NCBI RefSeq assembly: GCF_040183065.1
Contig: NC_091119.1
Location: 61,800,892 to 61,864,891, forward strand
From: Periplaneta americana
Taxonomy: Eukaryota > Arthropoda > Insecta > Blattodea > Blattidae
Direction: 5' to 3'
Length of the DNA: 64,000 bases
The notes beneath the pieces were generated by a model that was given only the letters and a program-made list of their open reading frames with translations, was not told the origin of the DNA and did no database searches. Below, one piece after another: positions 10,365 to 20,599 of this stretch (position 1 is its first letter; each line of letters starts with the position of its first letter). The position numbers and the translations under genes were made by a program.

Positions 10365-11074
10365 AAATTAACGCCTATTACATTAGTTTAAATAAATATT
10401 TTTCATAGCAATACAGATCTTGCCTTAGAAATTAGAACAGAATTGTAGAGGCATAATTACTGTGTAACTAAGGTCTAAACCACGTTAGTTTTCTGAAAAA
10501 TCTAGCGGAAAAACTTAAACCACACAAACTTTGGCAAACATAGACCATTCTGTTTCATGTGCTCTGGAAATATAACGTAAAGATATGAAATATAGCCCAT
10601 TTTGATCTGTTCAAATAACGGCTGACATCCCGTTTTTTTAGATGATGCTCAGAGCCGAAATCTTTTAATCAGCAGAAACTGAACGATTTAATTAGAGATC
10701 TTTCTTTACCAAAATACAAAGCAGTATTGTCGCCGCGGTCTCATGCGTAACATTCGGCAGGTCTTTGAAATTTACTTGCATTATTGTTTTCAATTTCTTA
10801 TGTCGCCGCTCCAATCACTCGCCTCAATTTCAATGTCGCAACCAATAAGTTGCTTCTATTATAAAATGACATCTACTTGTCTAATCCACGTGGACTAAAA
10901 CCGAGGTTGCAATGTCTTGTGCTGAGGACGAACATTAAGGTATGTGATTAAAAATTATTATTAAGAGTTAAGAATGTCATTTAACAATATAACAAACTAA
11001 TGCTTATTCTTATCGAGGAAGTAGACGTGACAACGTGACGCTTAGAGTGAAACTTACAGAGCAACAATCTGTCG
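10365..11074. other. No gene; short inverted repeat with 11389
   Basis: Non-coding. About 33 bases at 10731-10765 (CATGCGTAACATTCGGC) recur inverted at 11389-11421 (GCATGTTACGCATGAG). The match does not extend, so an element cannot be delimited. Confidence 0.4.
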
Positions 11075-11086
11075 GCAAAATTATAT

Positions 11087-11348
11087 ATTTTTTTTTATTT
11101 TATTGGGTTATTTTACGACGCTGTATCAACATCTAGGTTATTTAGCGTCTGAATGAAATGAAGGTGGTAATGCCGGTGAAATGAGTCCGGAGTCCAACAC
11201 CGAAAGTTACCCAGCATTTTCTCGTAGTGGGTTGAGGGAAAACCCCGGAAAAAAACCTCAACCAGGTAACTTGCCCCGACTGGGATTCGAACCCGGGCCA
11301 CCTGGTTTCGCGGCCAGAAGCGCTGACCCTTACTCCACAGGTGTGGAC
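11087..11348 (-). mobile_element. tRNA-derived SINE-1 with 12-bp TSD
   Basis: GCAAAATTATAT flanks it at 11075-11086 and 11349-11360. Minus-strand order is head with B-box (GGTTCGAATCCCAG), core CTGGTTGAGGTTTTTTTCCG, GGGTAACTTTCGGTGTTGG, then GTCGTAAAATAACCC and an A-rich tail. Confidence 0.92.
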
Positions 11349-11557
11349 GCAAAATTATATTTTAAAAGCACACCGCACGTTATTGTATGATGCCGGCATG
11401 TTACGCATGAGGCCGGGGCGATTATACGCCTACTTCTTGCTTCTAGACTGAAGGAAAGGAACATGTTGAAGGATGATGTCAGAGTTTGCTATTTCCGTAT
11501 AAGGAATCAGAACTTAAATCAATTTTTTTGTCGTTGATGGTCTAATGGTTTATTGTC

Positions 11558-12455
11558 ATGACATTAATGCCCTATTCACAGAACTGCATCAAGAGCATAT
11601 ACCATCAGATTGGAGACTATTCATTGACTTCACAGCGGAGTCTGAAAGCTGTACTTCATAATGGTAATTTGAAACCTTCCATTCCAATTGCCCATTCTGT
11701 GCATCTCAAGAAAATCTATGACAACATGAATCTGCTACTAGAGACACTTTGTTACGATCGTTACCAGTGGAATATCTCTGGAGATCTCAAGGTTCCTGGC
11801 AGGTTGATGGGCATGCAAGCTGACTTCACAAAGTTTTGCTGTTTCTTATGCCTTTGGGTAGCCGCAATACAGATCAGCATTATATTGAACATGACTGGGA
11901 ACTAAGGAAGATGTATGAACCAAAAAATCATTCTTTTAAATACCAACCCCTTGTGAATCCCAAGAACGTATTTCTTCCTCCTCTACACATAAAATTGGGA
12001 TTGATTAAGTGCATAGTAAAGACAATGGCGAAGACAAGGTCACAAGGATTTCAATATCTGTGAGGTAAATTTCCTCGACTTAGCGAAGCAGAATTAAAGG
12101 AAGATATTTTTGTTGGATCTCAAATCCGAAAAATTCTTAAAGATGAAGCTTTCTTTATTATTCTGACAGACAAAGAACAAGCAGCTTGGAAAAATTTCAA
12201 ATGAGTTTGCCACAAACTCCTACACTCATACAATGAACTTGGGTATCGTATGTCATTAAAAGTTAATTTCCTGCATTCCCATCTAGAATTCTTCCCAGAA
12301 AACTTTGGTGAAGTAAGCGATGAGCAAGGGGAACGTTTCCATCAGGATATAAAGTCAATGGAGCAACGTTACCAAGGTTTCTGGAATCATTCCATGATGG
12401 CGAATTACTGCTGGATATTGTACCGGAATGCTCCAGAAATCGTAAGCAGAAGGTA
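11558..12455 (+). pseudogene. Broken transposase-like ORF of a repetitive insect family
   Basis: Three plus-strand segments follow one another in the order of a single protein: IPIAHSVHLKKIYDNMNLLL, ISGDLKVPGRLMGMQADFTK and FCCFLC; then (after a frameshift near 11850) LVNPKNVFLPPLHIKLGLIK; then, past stops at 12061 and about 12204, MSLKVNFLHSHLEFFPENFG, SDEQGERFHQDIKSMEQRYQ and MMANYCWILYR. I recall this order from a multicopy arthropod family annotated as uncharacterised and apparently transposon-borne. Its biochemical role is not known to me. A SINE inserted directly after the last segment. Confidence 0.65.
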
Positions 12456-12463
12456 TGTTTATT

Positions 12464-12716
12464 TTATTTTGTTGGGTTATTTTACGACGCTGTATCAACA
12501 TCTACCTTATTTGGCGTCTGAATGAAATGAAGGTGATAATGCCGGTGAAATGAGTCCGGGGTCCAGCACCGAAAGTTACCCAGCATTTGCACGTATTGGG
12601 TTGAGCGAAAACCCCTGAAAAATCCTCAACCAGGTAACTTGCCCCGACCCGGATTCGAACCCGGGCTACCTGGTTTCGCGGCCAGACGCGCTGACCGTTA
12701 CTTCACAGCTGTGTAC
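12464..12716 (-). mobile_element. tRNA-derived SINE-1 with 13-bp TSD
   Basis: The direct repeat AGGTATGTTTATT lies at 12451-12463 and 12717-12729. The head on the minus strand has the B-box GGTTCGAATCCGGG. The insertion falls at the 3' end of the broken transposase-like frame and therefore postdates it. Confidence 0.93.
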
Positions 12717-12974
12717 AGGTATGTTTATTACTATCATTTCATCATATTTTCGGTCTTAGATTTACGGATATCAATATATCCTGCAGCAATAACATATCAT
12801 ATACTGTACTGTAAAAACTATACGTGCTAGAAAAAATTAAAAGTTATTTTCGTAATCAGTATGAAAAACTGGTCTAGAGACGCATACTTTCATTTCTGAT
12901 GATTAAAAAAAGTTTGATTTTGTAGACCAGTGTTATTTACACTTTTGAAAAATAATTGATATCTTTCGACTTTG

Positions 12975-13106
12975 AGCGGATCATCGTGCTAACCACACAA
13001 TACCTCCATTCTGGTTGGATGATCGTCCACCTCTGCTTCGGTATGTGGGCGTGAGGCTAGCAGCCGGCTTGTCGGTCTGGACTCTTCACGAGCTGTAGCG
13101 CCACGG

Positions 13107-13157
<51 letters not shown>

Positions 13158-13158
13158 G
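12975..13158 (+). mobile_element. SINE-2 copy with (ATT)n tail
   Basis: Contains GGATCATCGTGCTAACCACA, CCTCCATTCTGGTTGGATGA, TCGGTATGTGGGCGTGAGGC and CTGTAGCGCCACGGATT, followed by an ATT tail (13109-13157). Copies sharing this body occur at 46312-46415 and 63597-63745, so this is an interspersed family. The 63-kb copy shows a tRNA-like head that is missing here. Confidence 0.85.
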
Positions 13159-13164
13159 CTACTT

Positions 13165-14072
13165 GGCATCTCCTTCTCATTTATTGTACCACGTTTTTAC
13201 ACTATTCTGGTTTAATTTTAGCCATTTTTCTCCCACTGCATGTTTCAATTTGAACACTTCTGCTTTCTCACATTCCATTTCAAAATTTCTAACAAATGTT
13301 CAATGGGGTTTAAGTCTGGTGATTGTGATGTTCGCAGTTGTTGTGATATGTTCCAAATGAGCTAATCCTTAAGCATTTGAGCAGAGTGTTTACTGTCATT
13401 GTCTTGTTGGAACATATACACAGTTGGCATCTTCATTTGTTGTGCGCTCTGCCTAACATTTGACCTGAAAATGTTATTGTACCCATACTTATCCATAACC
13501 CCGTCTCTGAACTCAATATTCCCCACACCATTTATAGACATACATCCCCACAGTTGTATGCATCACTGTAGGTAATGTGTTGTTTTTTTCGTTATCTGTC
13601 TTGGGCTTCCTCCATATCCTATTAATGCAATCGGAACCATAAAGATTTATCTCCGTCTCATTTGACCAAATCACTCTGTTCCAAAATTCCTCATCCTAAC
13701 CAACATGTTCTTTAGCGAAGTCTAATCATCGAGCTCGATTTGTCTCACTAATGTACGGTCTCTTTCGTGTCTTCTCCCATGGTAACCATTTTTTTACAAC
13801 GAACGCCGGATGGTTTGATTACTGATCTTCGTGCTTGAAGACTCGAATTTGTGGAACACTTATTCTTGGATTTTTGACAACTTGATTAACTATGAATCTC
13901 TCGTCACGTGCATTTAGAAATTTTTGCTTGCTTTTTCTTGCCAAGTTAATCCAAGTTCCATGATTTCGAAATTTTTCTACAATGTGTTGTACTGTAGAAT
14001 GTGTTTTAAGCACTATTTTACCTATTTTTCAATAGGAATAGCCTTTCAGAGCCAGACGAATAATAACTTTCT
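13165..14072 (-). pseudogene. Tc1-like transposase
   Basis: Minus-strand pieces follow Tc1 order. N-terminal paired-type helix-turn-helix: KKVIIRLALKGYSY, THSTVQHIVEKFRNHGT, ARKSKQKFLNARDERFI and VVKNPRISVPQI. C-terminal DDE region: MFQQDNDSKHSAQMLKD, where a family Asp is expected and present in the QQDND motif, then SPDLNPIEH. Stops and frameshifts separate the pieces, so it is inactive. The extreme N-terminus is cut where piggyBac is inserted at the TTAA at 14073. The (ATT)n-tailed SINE abuts its 3' end. Confidence 0.85.
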
Positions 14073-14076
14073 TTAA

Positions 14077-16183
14077 CCTCTTCCCTTACTATATATTTTA
14101 TTTTGTGAAAAAAGTGTCATTTTTTTATTTTCGTACAGAGGTCATTTAATATTGCAGAATCACTATACATCACTAATTTTCTTACATACCTAAAAAATCA
14201 CTATGAAATAGACATACATTCATACCTGAATTATTATCCAGAGTAATTTCGTGCAGCTTGATTCCAGCTCTGGTAGTTGTCCCACTTCGATTTTCTCCTG
14301 AACTATTTACCAACTTATGGTTTTTTTACGGATTAATTTATGAGGTACAATACCAGTGTTATTATCAAGACGTTAAATGTTGCTTGTCGTGTGATAGACT
14401 CGAAAGCAGGGTATTACGCACAGTGGCACATTCCATTCCGGACAGTAGTATCCGCTCTTGTGTCGAATTTGATTGTATTTTGAGTCTCTCGCAATACTAT
14501 ACATGAAACAGTGTCTGGTTGGTTGTTCTTCAGAGATCGTGGAATAACTTCTGGAGAATGTCTACCTGTAAGCCGAAGTGGGTTGGGCGATTTTCTTGGC
14601 CATCTTGCCTTGAGTGATAGGACATTCGGGGTGTAGTTATTTTTCGAAAATCTTACGAATTATCATCATTCGATAGTCCAAGGGTGTCTTCCTGCCTTCA
14701 GATATCGTATACAAAACGAAGGAATTCCTCAGAGCCAACTCGAGAAGATGAAAGAAGATATTTTTATAATATCGCTTTCCACTATTTCGCGGGACAGGAT
14801 AAGCTGCCAAGTGCTGGTCCACTTTGTCGACTCCTCCCATTGAGTTGTTATAGTCGACCTCCATTTTCGGCTTCAAATCATCCTTGATGACGACCATCTC
14901 AGCGCTGTGTATTGTTCTAAGAAGCACCACATCTTTTTTATCCTTCAGCCTGAGGGTAATGTTCTTGTCTCTCTGGAAGGGAAGGGCGCTGTTCATCCTT
15001 CTTCAGCTTTGTTCTTTCATTCCTGGTGATATCTCCTTCCTACTCATTCTCACAGCCCCGTAAGTTTCTGTAGTGTGTGAAATGCATGTTGGATAACTGG
15101 GGTGATGTGTAAAATTGTCAGTTGTAAGACAATAGTCCCGGCCAAGTAAAGACTTTATAAGTGTCATGACTACTTGGCTAGATATTAGAATATCCTTGTA
15201 GTCGTTATCAAGAATGGTTCCTTTTCCAGTGTAAATTATACTGGACTAAACGAACCCGCTCTTAGATTCACAGAGCATATATGTCTTTATCCCAAACCTG
15301 GCTCCTTTTAGTGATATATACTGTACCCACACTAGTCGCCCCTTATAAATCAACAGGCTCTCTTCGATGGCGACATCTCTGTCGGGAGTGTATTTGTCTT
15401 CAAGATTCCGAAAAATAGGCCAGACTTCATTCAATTTAAGATGTGGGTGGGTTTCCGGGTCGTAGTCCTCATTGTTGGCGAAGTGCAGGAATTTTTCAAT
15501 TCGACAAATCTCCTATATGAGAGCGTTTTTGGAAGAATGGTGTAGCAGTCATTGAATATTTGTACCAGTACATCTGTTCTTCAGGTTTTGGAATAATGTT
15601 CTGCAGTATCACTATGCCCAAAAGTCCACGTATTTCAGAGTCTGCAGTAGGCCGCCACGAATTATTTTCACCATTCTGTGAACACTTATTAGCATGCCGA
15701 ATCGTCTCCTCGAATATAATGTTGATGAGGTCATTATCAAAGAATAATTTTAAAAAATTGAGAATTATCGTTATCAGAAACAATGTTAAAATTTCAGGGA
15801 ATGGAGACCTCGGAGGTGCAGAAGAAATGGTGCCAGATGTCTTCTATTCAAACCTCTGTCGAAAAGACGCGACATCAACTGATCTAAATTTGTTTGTTGG
15901 TCTATAACTTCGTCTTCTGATACTGATATTTCATTTCCTAATCTTCTACAGGAATATATTTCCGATCAAAAGTTTCGAAATCACTGACTTGATCAATCTT
16001 TACACAAAACAGCACAAAAAACACTAAACACAAACAAAAACCGCCAAAACTAACTAGCATCTACTCACTACTGTGTGTGAATGCTATATGAGCATGGAAT
16101 TCCACTCGCAAGGAAGAAGTACAAAAAACACCACCAGATATAACAATATCACTAACTTCTGTAGCCATCTAGTGAGGAAAAGG
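14077..16183 (-). mobile_element. piggyBac element, both ends present
   Basis: TTAA occurs immediately outside each end (14073-14076 and 16184-16187). The termini are similar inverted repeats: TTAACCTCTTCCCTTACT on the left, and TTAACCTTTTCCTCACT reading in from the right on the minus strand. The 2107-bp interior contains a broken piggyBac transposase. TTAA duplication is diagnostic of the superfamily. Confidence 0.9.
14637..15960 (-). pseudogene. piggyBac transposase (DDE_Tnp_1_7)
   Basis: Minus-strand fragments give the family order. An acidic N-terminus (EISVSEDEVIDQQ, near 15930) is followed by the domain start FFDNDLINIIFEETIRHANK and RPTADSEIRGLLGIVILQNI. The core follows at 15434-15246 (FRNLEDKYTPDRDVAIEESL, LIYKGRLVWVQYISLKGARF). 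The C-terminal part at 14996-14637 has MEVDYNNSMGGVDKVDQHLA, YPVPRNSGKRYYKNIFFHLL and FVLYTISEG. Several frameshifts and missing stretches make it nonfunctional. Aspartates in the PDRD and NNSMGGVDKVD motifs correspond to conserved family positions. It resembles PGBD4-like members. Confidence 0.9.
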
Positions 16184-16378
16184 TTAATGAAAGAATGGAA
16201 ACGTATATATTCGGGATATAATCTTTAGCAGCGACTTATACACATAGGTAGGTCTACAGGAATAAACATATACAGGGCGTTTCCGAGGTGGTGTTACAAA
16301 CTTTCAGGGATCATGGCGAAGGGCACATGTATCAATTTGAGATCAGGAACCATGGTCCGGAAATGACTGAGTCGAAAG

Positions 16379-16688
16379 TTATAAGCAAAAATAGTTGTGT
16401 GGAAATGGAATTGTAATTTGGGACCACCTGCCCTCCTTCCCTTAACCTTTGGAACAGTCTTGGAAAGATGGTTTGGGCCGGATGTCTCCTACATGGGTAC
16501 TTGACTCGATACAATCTGTGTGCTTGTCTACTGTTATAAGCAAAAATAGTTGTGTGGAAATGGAATTGTAATTTGGGACCACCTGCCCTCCTTCCCTTAA
16601 CCTTTGGAACAGTCTTGGAAAGATGGTTTGGGCCGGATGTCTCCTACATGGGTACTTGACTCGATACAATCTGTGTGCTTGTCTACTG
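16379..16688. repeat. Exact 155-bp tandem duplication
   Basis: The unit starting TTATAAGCAAAAATAGTTGT is present twice (16379-16533, 16534-16688). I found no difference between the copies on reading through them. It duplicates part of the element's DUF4817 coding segment. Confidence 0.9.
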
Positions 16689-16760
16689 TTCCCATTGGCT
16701 CATCCGTATTCGAAACTCAGGTATGCTTATTCCGCTCTCGTGTACTCCTCCATTTCACTA
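16440..16760 (-). pseudogene. DUF4817 helix-turn-helix fragment
   Basis: On the minus strand the frame starts MEEYTRAE, then a stop, YLSFEYG, ANGNSRQAHRLYRVKYPCRR and HPAQTIFPRLFQRLREGGQV. This matches the insect DUF4817 domain, an N-terminal DNA-binding module of IS630/mariner-like transposases whose signature is RLY...RYP.RRHP...F..L...LRE.G. Two in-frame stops and the 155-bp duplication (which repeats the RVKYPCRRHP part) break it. The catalytic DDE domain is absent, so it could not transpose DNA. Confidence 0.8.
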
Positions 16761-16851
16761 GAACTGATCTACTGGACACTGCAACTTGTACACACACACT
16801 GCTGTTTACAGACGTGCATATTAGGACCGACCATGTCCGTTACACATTACG

Positions 16852-18364
16852 CAGCGAGATAGATACTATAGAGAGTCAGAAGACCTCTGGTAAGCGCTCC
16901 CTGCGGTGGCCAACAGTACTATGGATCGTTCCCTACAAAACATGGCGGTCTATAGTAAAATAAAATAAGTTATTATTATATTTTTCGGATACATCAATAT
17001 TTAATTTAAACATTCCGCTATAGGTTTTGTAAATTCTGATTGATAAATGAAAAAGTAATAATTTTTAGACTTTAAAATTTCCAAAAATGTCTCATCCCCT
17101 AGGATTTAAATGAAATGTACCGTAAATAATAATATTAGTTTCTGGATAATTAAACCCTCTCAATACAGGTACCATTGCCCCAGAGAATTATAAGGTAAGA
17201 CTGACTGAGCACAAGCGAAATAACTGTGTTAATAAGTTTGTACCATCAAGAGTTTAGTATTTATTGTGTTTATAGGGCCTACTCCAATTTTCTTTTTATT
17301 AATGCGTAGGGCTCTTTTTGTTAACAAAGAGAAAAGTTAGCACTTGCACCACACACAATTTGTCTTTATTGTGTCAAATGTAAGAACAGTTTTCTTCTGC
17401 AAAAGCCTCTGCCTAGTTGCGGGACACGTGTGAGATCAATATTTGTTTCAAATTATATTAGAGTACACGATGCCTCCATCACGCGAAAAGAAGTGTAGCT
17501 AGCTGTGGCTCCTGTTGTTTCTGATAACAATGTTAATCGTAAGTATCTTATTGTTTCAATAAATGTGGTGAGTTATGATCATGAGTAACTTTCTATTAGT
17601 GTCATTCTTTAATTATTATGTTGCATGCTAAGAGGTTATTTGTAGTTTCAATAATTGCAGTTTTCAAAAGTTCTCTGTCTTAATTCCAATTTTAAATGAA
17701 TTTTGGATTTTTTTTTTAACTTTCGCCACTATCTTTCCTATATTTTACTCCTATTAGTTACATACGTCGTCTCTCTTGAAGTCACCTGGTGAGCACTGAA
17801 TTACATGATTTCATATTAGGTTAGATTAGCTGTAAGGTAATTAAATTGGTGACGAAGCCAAAAAATTATTTATTTTTCTTCTGCAGAATATATTCATCCG
17901 TCTTTAGATGCTTTGCTTTGGTTACATTGAGTATAGCTTGTCATTTAATATCTGGGCTATGATTAAATTACATAAGTTAGGTCAGATGCAACAGTGTTCA
18001 TGAGTAGAATAGTTATATACAATAAAAGTAATTTGATACAGTTATATGATTAAAAAGTGTTCATATAACTGTATCAAATTACTTTTATTGTATATAACTA
18101 TCTGGACTATATTTAGTGAAACTAATAAAACATAGGCCTACAGCTGTTATAAAACGTAAAGTTTTGTGTGTTTCTTACTTTTTACTTATTAACATAGTCT
18201 TAATATGTAACTCAATTCACAGTAATACTAACTTCATCACAGTCATTTCCTACAACATCCGAGCCACGCCCCTTTGTTTTGACTAAGCAAAATATGGCGG
18301 ACCAATGTTCAATTGTCTTCAACTTTCAGAGGTCTTCTGCCTCTCTATAGTATCTAGCTCGTTG
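16852..18364. mobile_element. hAT element nested in DUF4817 element
   Basis: Left end CAGCGAGATAGATACTATAG and right end, inverted, CAACGAGCTAGATACTATAG. The exact 8-bp repeat ACATTACG flanks it (16844-16851, 18365-18372). Comparison with the uninterrupted copy near 60790 supports the site. The inverted termini extend about 35 bases, to CAGAAGACCTCTG. The 1513-bp interior shows no transposase and carries a perfect hairpin at 18009-18101. Confidence 0.88.
18009..18101. repeat. Perfect 41-bp inverted repeat (hairpin)
   Basis: Arms 18009-18049 and 18061-18101 are exact inverses (ATAGTTATATACAATAAAAG at the outer end of the left arm) around an 11-base loop, TTAAAAAGTGT. It lies inside the nested hAT element. 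Confidence 0.95.
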
Positions 18365-18664
18365 ACATTACGCTATCTGCATTGCTTTAGTGTATTTTCC
18401 TGTCCTCACCCCTCAGACAGCGCATTGAATGGAATACTGTAAGTAGACAACGTAAACAACGTCAGATTAATACAGTATGAGTAAGATGTACAGATAAATA
18501 CACATAAATAAGGTGTACAGAGGAATAAAATTATTTCATTTCCACAGAACTATTTTTGCTTGTAACTTTCGACTCGGTCATTTCCGGACCAGGGTTCCTT
18601 ATCTCAAATTGATACATGAGTCCTTCGCCATCATCCCTGAAAGTTTGTAACACCACCCTGTATA

Positions 18665-19489
18665 TAGTGAATAAACCCACAGTACCGGAGCATTCAGGAA
18701 GACTGTTGAACCGCAACGTGAATTGTTGACTCGCAACTTGGTCTCCATACCTCGCGAAGCGTGTATATAAACGCAGGACTCTAGTAATAACTTCAGAACA
18801 CCTTTCAATTCACTTTTACATCATACACTAGCTAATAATGGAGAATCAGACTTACCTCCTTCCATCACAGGATATGTTGGAAGTATCCTCTACGTTCATT
18901 CAGTCTGAATAAGTTCTCATCGCACCATATTCTGTGATGTTCGCTGAAGTGTGTGGTTGTCATCTGTCTTGAAGGGACATTTGAAACAAGTTCCAAACTT
19001 CAATAATGCAAGAACTGTTCCCAGTGTTAACTGTAGTCTATCAACCGCAAGAAGAGAAGATGTGAAGAGACTGTTGAAATTTGTCGACTTGAACAATGAC
19101 GAGAATGCATTCTATGAAGAAGCATTGAACACTCACGTTTCAGACAATGAAACAGAATATTTGTTGTGCCTGAGAGATGAGAAGCCTTTCCTTTAATGCA
19201 GTTTTAGCACCGAATGAAGAAATATAGACCTAAAGTTCATGAAAGGTAAAATGTCGTTATTCAGTCACCACCTTATAATAGGTATTATTATGACTAAAGC
19301 TAGGAATTTCAGGTGCTACACCTTAATTTTCTTACTATTAAAATGCCCAAATTGACTCGTTTTGCAAAGTAAACATAAAATAAACACTCCTGTGTTTTCG
19401 TTGCACCTTTTGTCAATATCAGCACCTTTTTGCACCTTTTCCGTTTTCTATGGCTCCTTTGACGCATTTTATTCCTACAAAAATTAAAC
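18665..19489. other. Unassigned; 81-aa frame at 18951-19196
   Basis: Sequence between two transposon relics. The plus-strand frame 18951-19196 (REDVKRLLKFVDLNNDENAF) is acidic near its end and shows no domain I recognise. It may be a remnant of the element whose C-terminus follows at 19490. Confidence 0.35.
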
Positions 19490-19783
19490 ATTTAGCGACG
19501 ATCGAATTGTTTCCACATGTTTGACCGCCTCGATCACCCGATCTTCTGTGATTTCTGGTTGTGGAATTATCTGAAAGACAGAGTTTATCAGGGGAACGTT
19601 CGCACATGTGCAGATCTAAAGAGAAGTATTTCGACAGAGATATCGGGTATACCCATGGAGATGTTTCGTGCAGCCGTGCAAGATGCTATCCTGCGCTTTC
19701 AAACTGTCCTGGACACTGATAGGCACTATTTCGAGCACACTTTAGAGTCTGAAGGGCGCCATGTCCACAAAAACTTGGCGTAG
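19490..19783 (+). pseudogene. IS630/mariner-like transposase C-terminus
   Basis: The frame reads DRLDHPIFCDFWLWNYLKDR, VYQGNVRTCADLKRSISTEI, MFRAAVQDAILRFQTVLDTD. This matches the end of DUF4817-group transposases, whose third-catalytic-residue region reads PDLTPCDFFLWGYLKDRVY. Here SPDLTP is eroded to DHPIF, though the catalytic Asp of CDF may survive. The N-terminal and first DDE parts are missing. It is on the opposite strand from the neighbouring element at 16273-18660, so it comes from a separate insertion. Confidence 0.75.
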
Positions 19784-19956
19784 TGTATGATATAACAACG
19801 AATTAGAAGTGTTTCAAACGAATTGCTTATTCATGATTTCTCTTCCGCATTCCTTGGCAATGTTCGTAATAAGTTTCGTGTTCGTGCGATCACTCGTTTT
19901 TCACATAGAGACGGTTAAATAGGGAAAGTTTAATTTATAACCACCGATATACTTCA
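19784..19956. other. Non-coding transposon flank
   Basis: Short AT-rich sequence after the transposase relic; no terminus recognised. Confidence 0.4.
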
Positions 19957-20347
19957 AGTATCCTCTACATTCAAAGTAAAACGTAATACTACAATTTTAT
20001 GCGTACAAAACGAAGTATATAGCCTACTTCTATTTCAAGTATTTTCTACAGTGAAATTAAAAGATAATACTACAATTTTATACATACAAAACGAAGTACG
20101 AGTATATAGCCTACTTCTACTTCAAGTATCTTCTACAGTCAAAGTAAAAGGTAATACTACAGTTTTATGCATACAAAACGAAGTATATAGCCTACTTCTA
20201 TTTCAAGTATTTTCTACAGTCAAAGTAAAAGGTAATACTACAATTTTATGCATACAAAACGAAGTATATAGCCTACTTATACTTCAGTATCTTCTACAGT
20301 CAAAGTAAAAGATAATAGGCTAAGTTATTACAATTTTACGCATACCA
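19957..20347. repeat. 81-bp minisatellite, ~4.8 units
   Basis: Units start near 19957, 20034, 20121, 20202 and 20283 with TTCAAGTATTTTCTACAGTC, then GTAATACTACAATTTTATGC, ACAAAACGAAGTATATAGCC. The second unit carries an extra six bases. Because 81 and 87 are multiples of three, one reading frame stays open across the units (20051-20308). Composition and context suggest this is incidental. Confidence 0.9.
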
Positions 20348-20599
20348 TCCAATGACATGCTTACGCTGGACGTGCGAAAGCTTCCATTGATGAATTCAAT
20401 GCTTTGTAAGCGATGGCAATGCTGAGGGATATCATTGAGTGGCGGCTGTGCTTATGCACCAGTGCAGGATAAACGGAATGAATGGTTCGGTGCCAATTCA
20501 TTCAGGAGTATTTTCACCCTCGGAACAGTCGTCCATTGGATAATTAGTCCAAAATTATTAATCTAAAAGAAAGTTCAATTAAAGAAAATTGTCCCAAAT
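20348..20599. other. No recognised feature
   Basis: Unique-looking sequence between the minisatellite and the MULE relic. Confidence 0.4.

Larger units (their letters stand above)
16273..18660 (-). mobile_element. DUF4817-type mariner/IS630 element, TA-flanked
   Basis: Inverted termini of roughly 130 bases (left CAGGGCGTTTCCGAGGTGGT; right the inverse of CAGGGTGGTGTTACAAACTT) are flanked by TA at 16271-16272 and 18661-18662. The same termini bound the copy at 60520-61210. This copy is split by a hAT insertion at 16852-18364 and has an exact internal duplication. Only the N-terminal part of its protein is visible. Confidence 0.85.

Noticed and set aside
20051-20308. 85-residue repeat protein
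   Set aside because: Likely a by-product of an 81-bp tandem unit; no start context, composition or homologous motif supports it.
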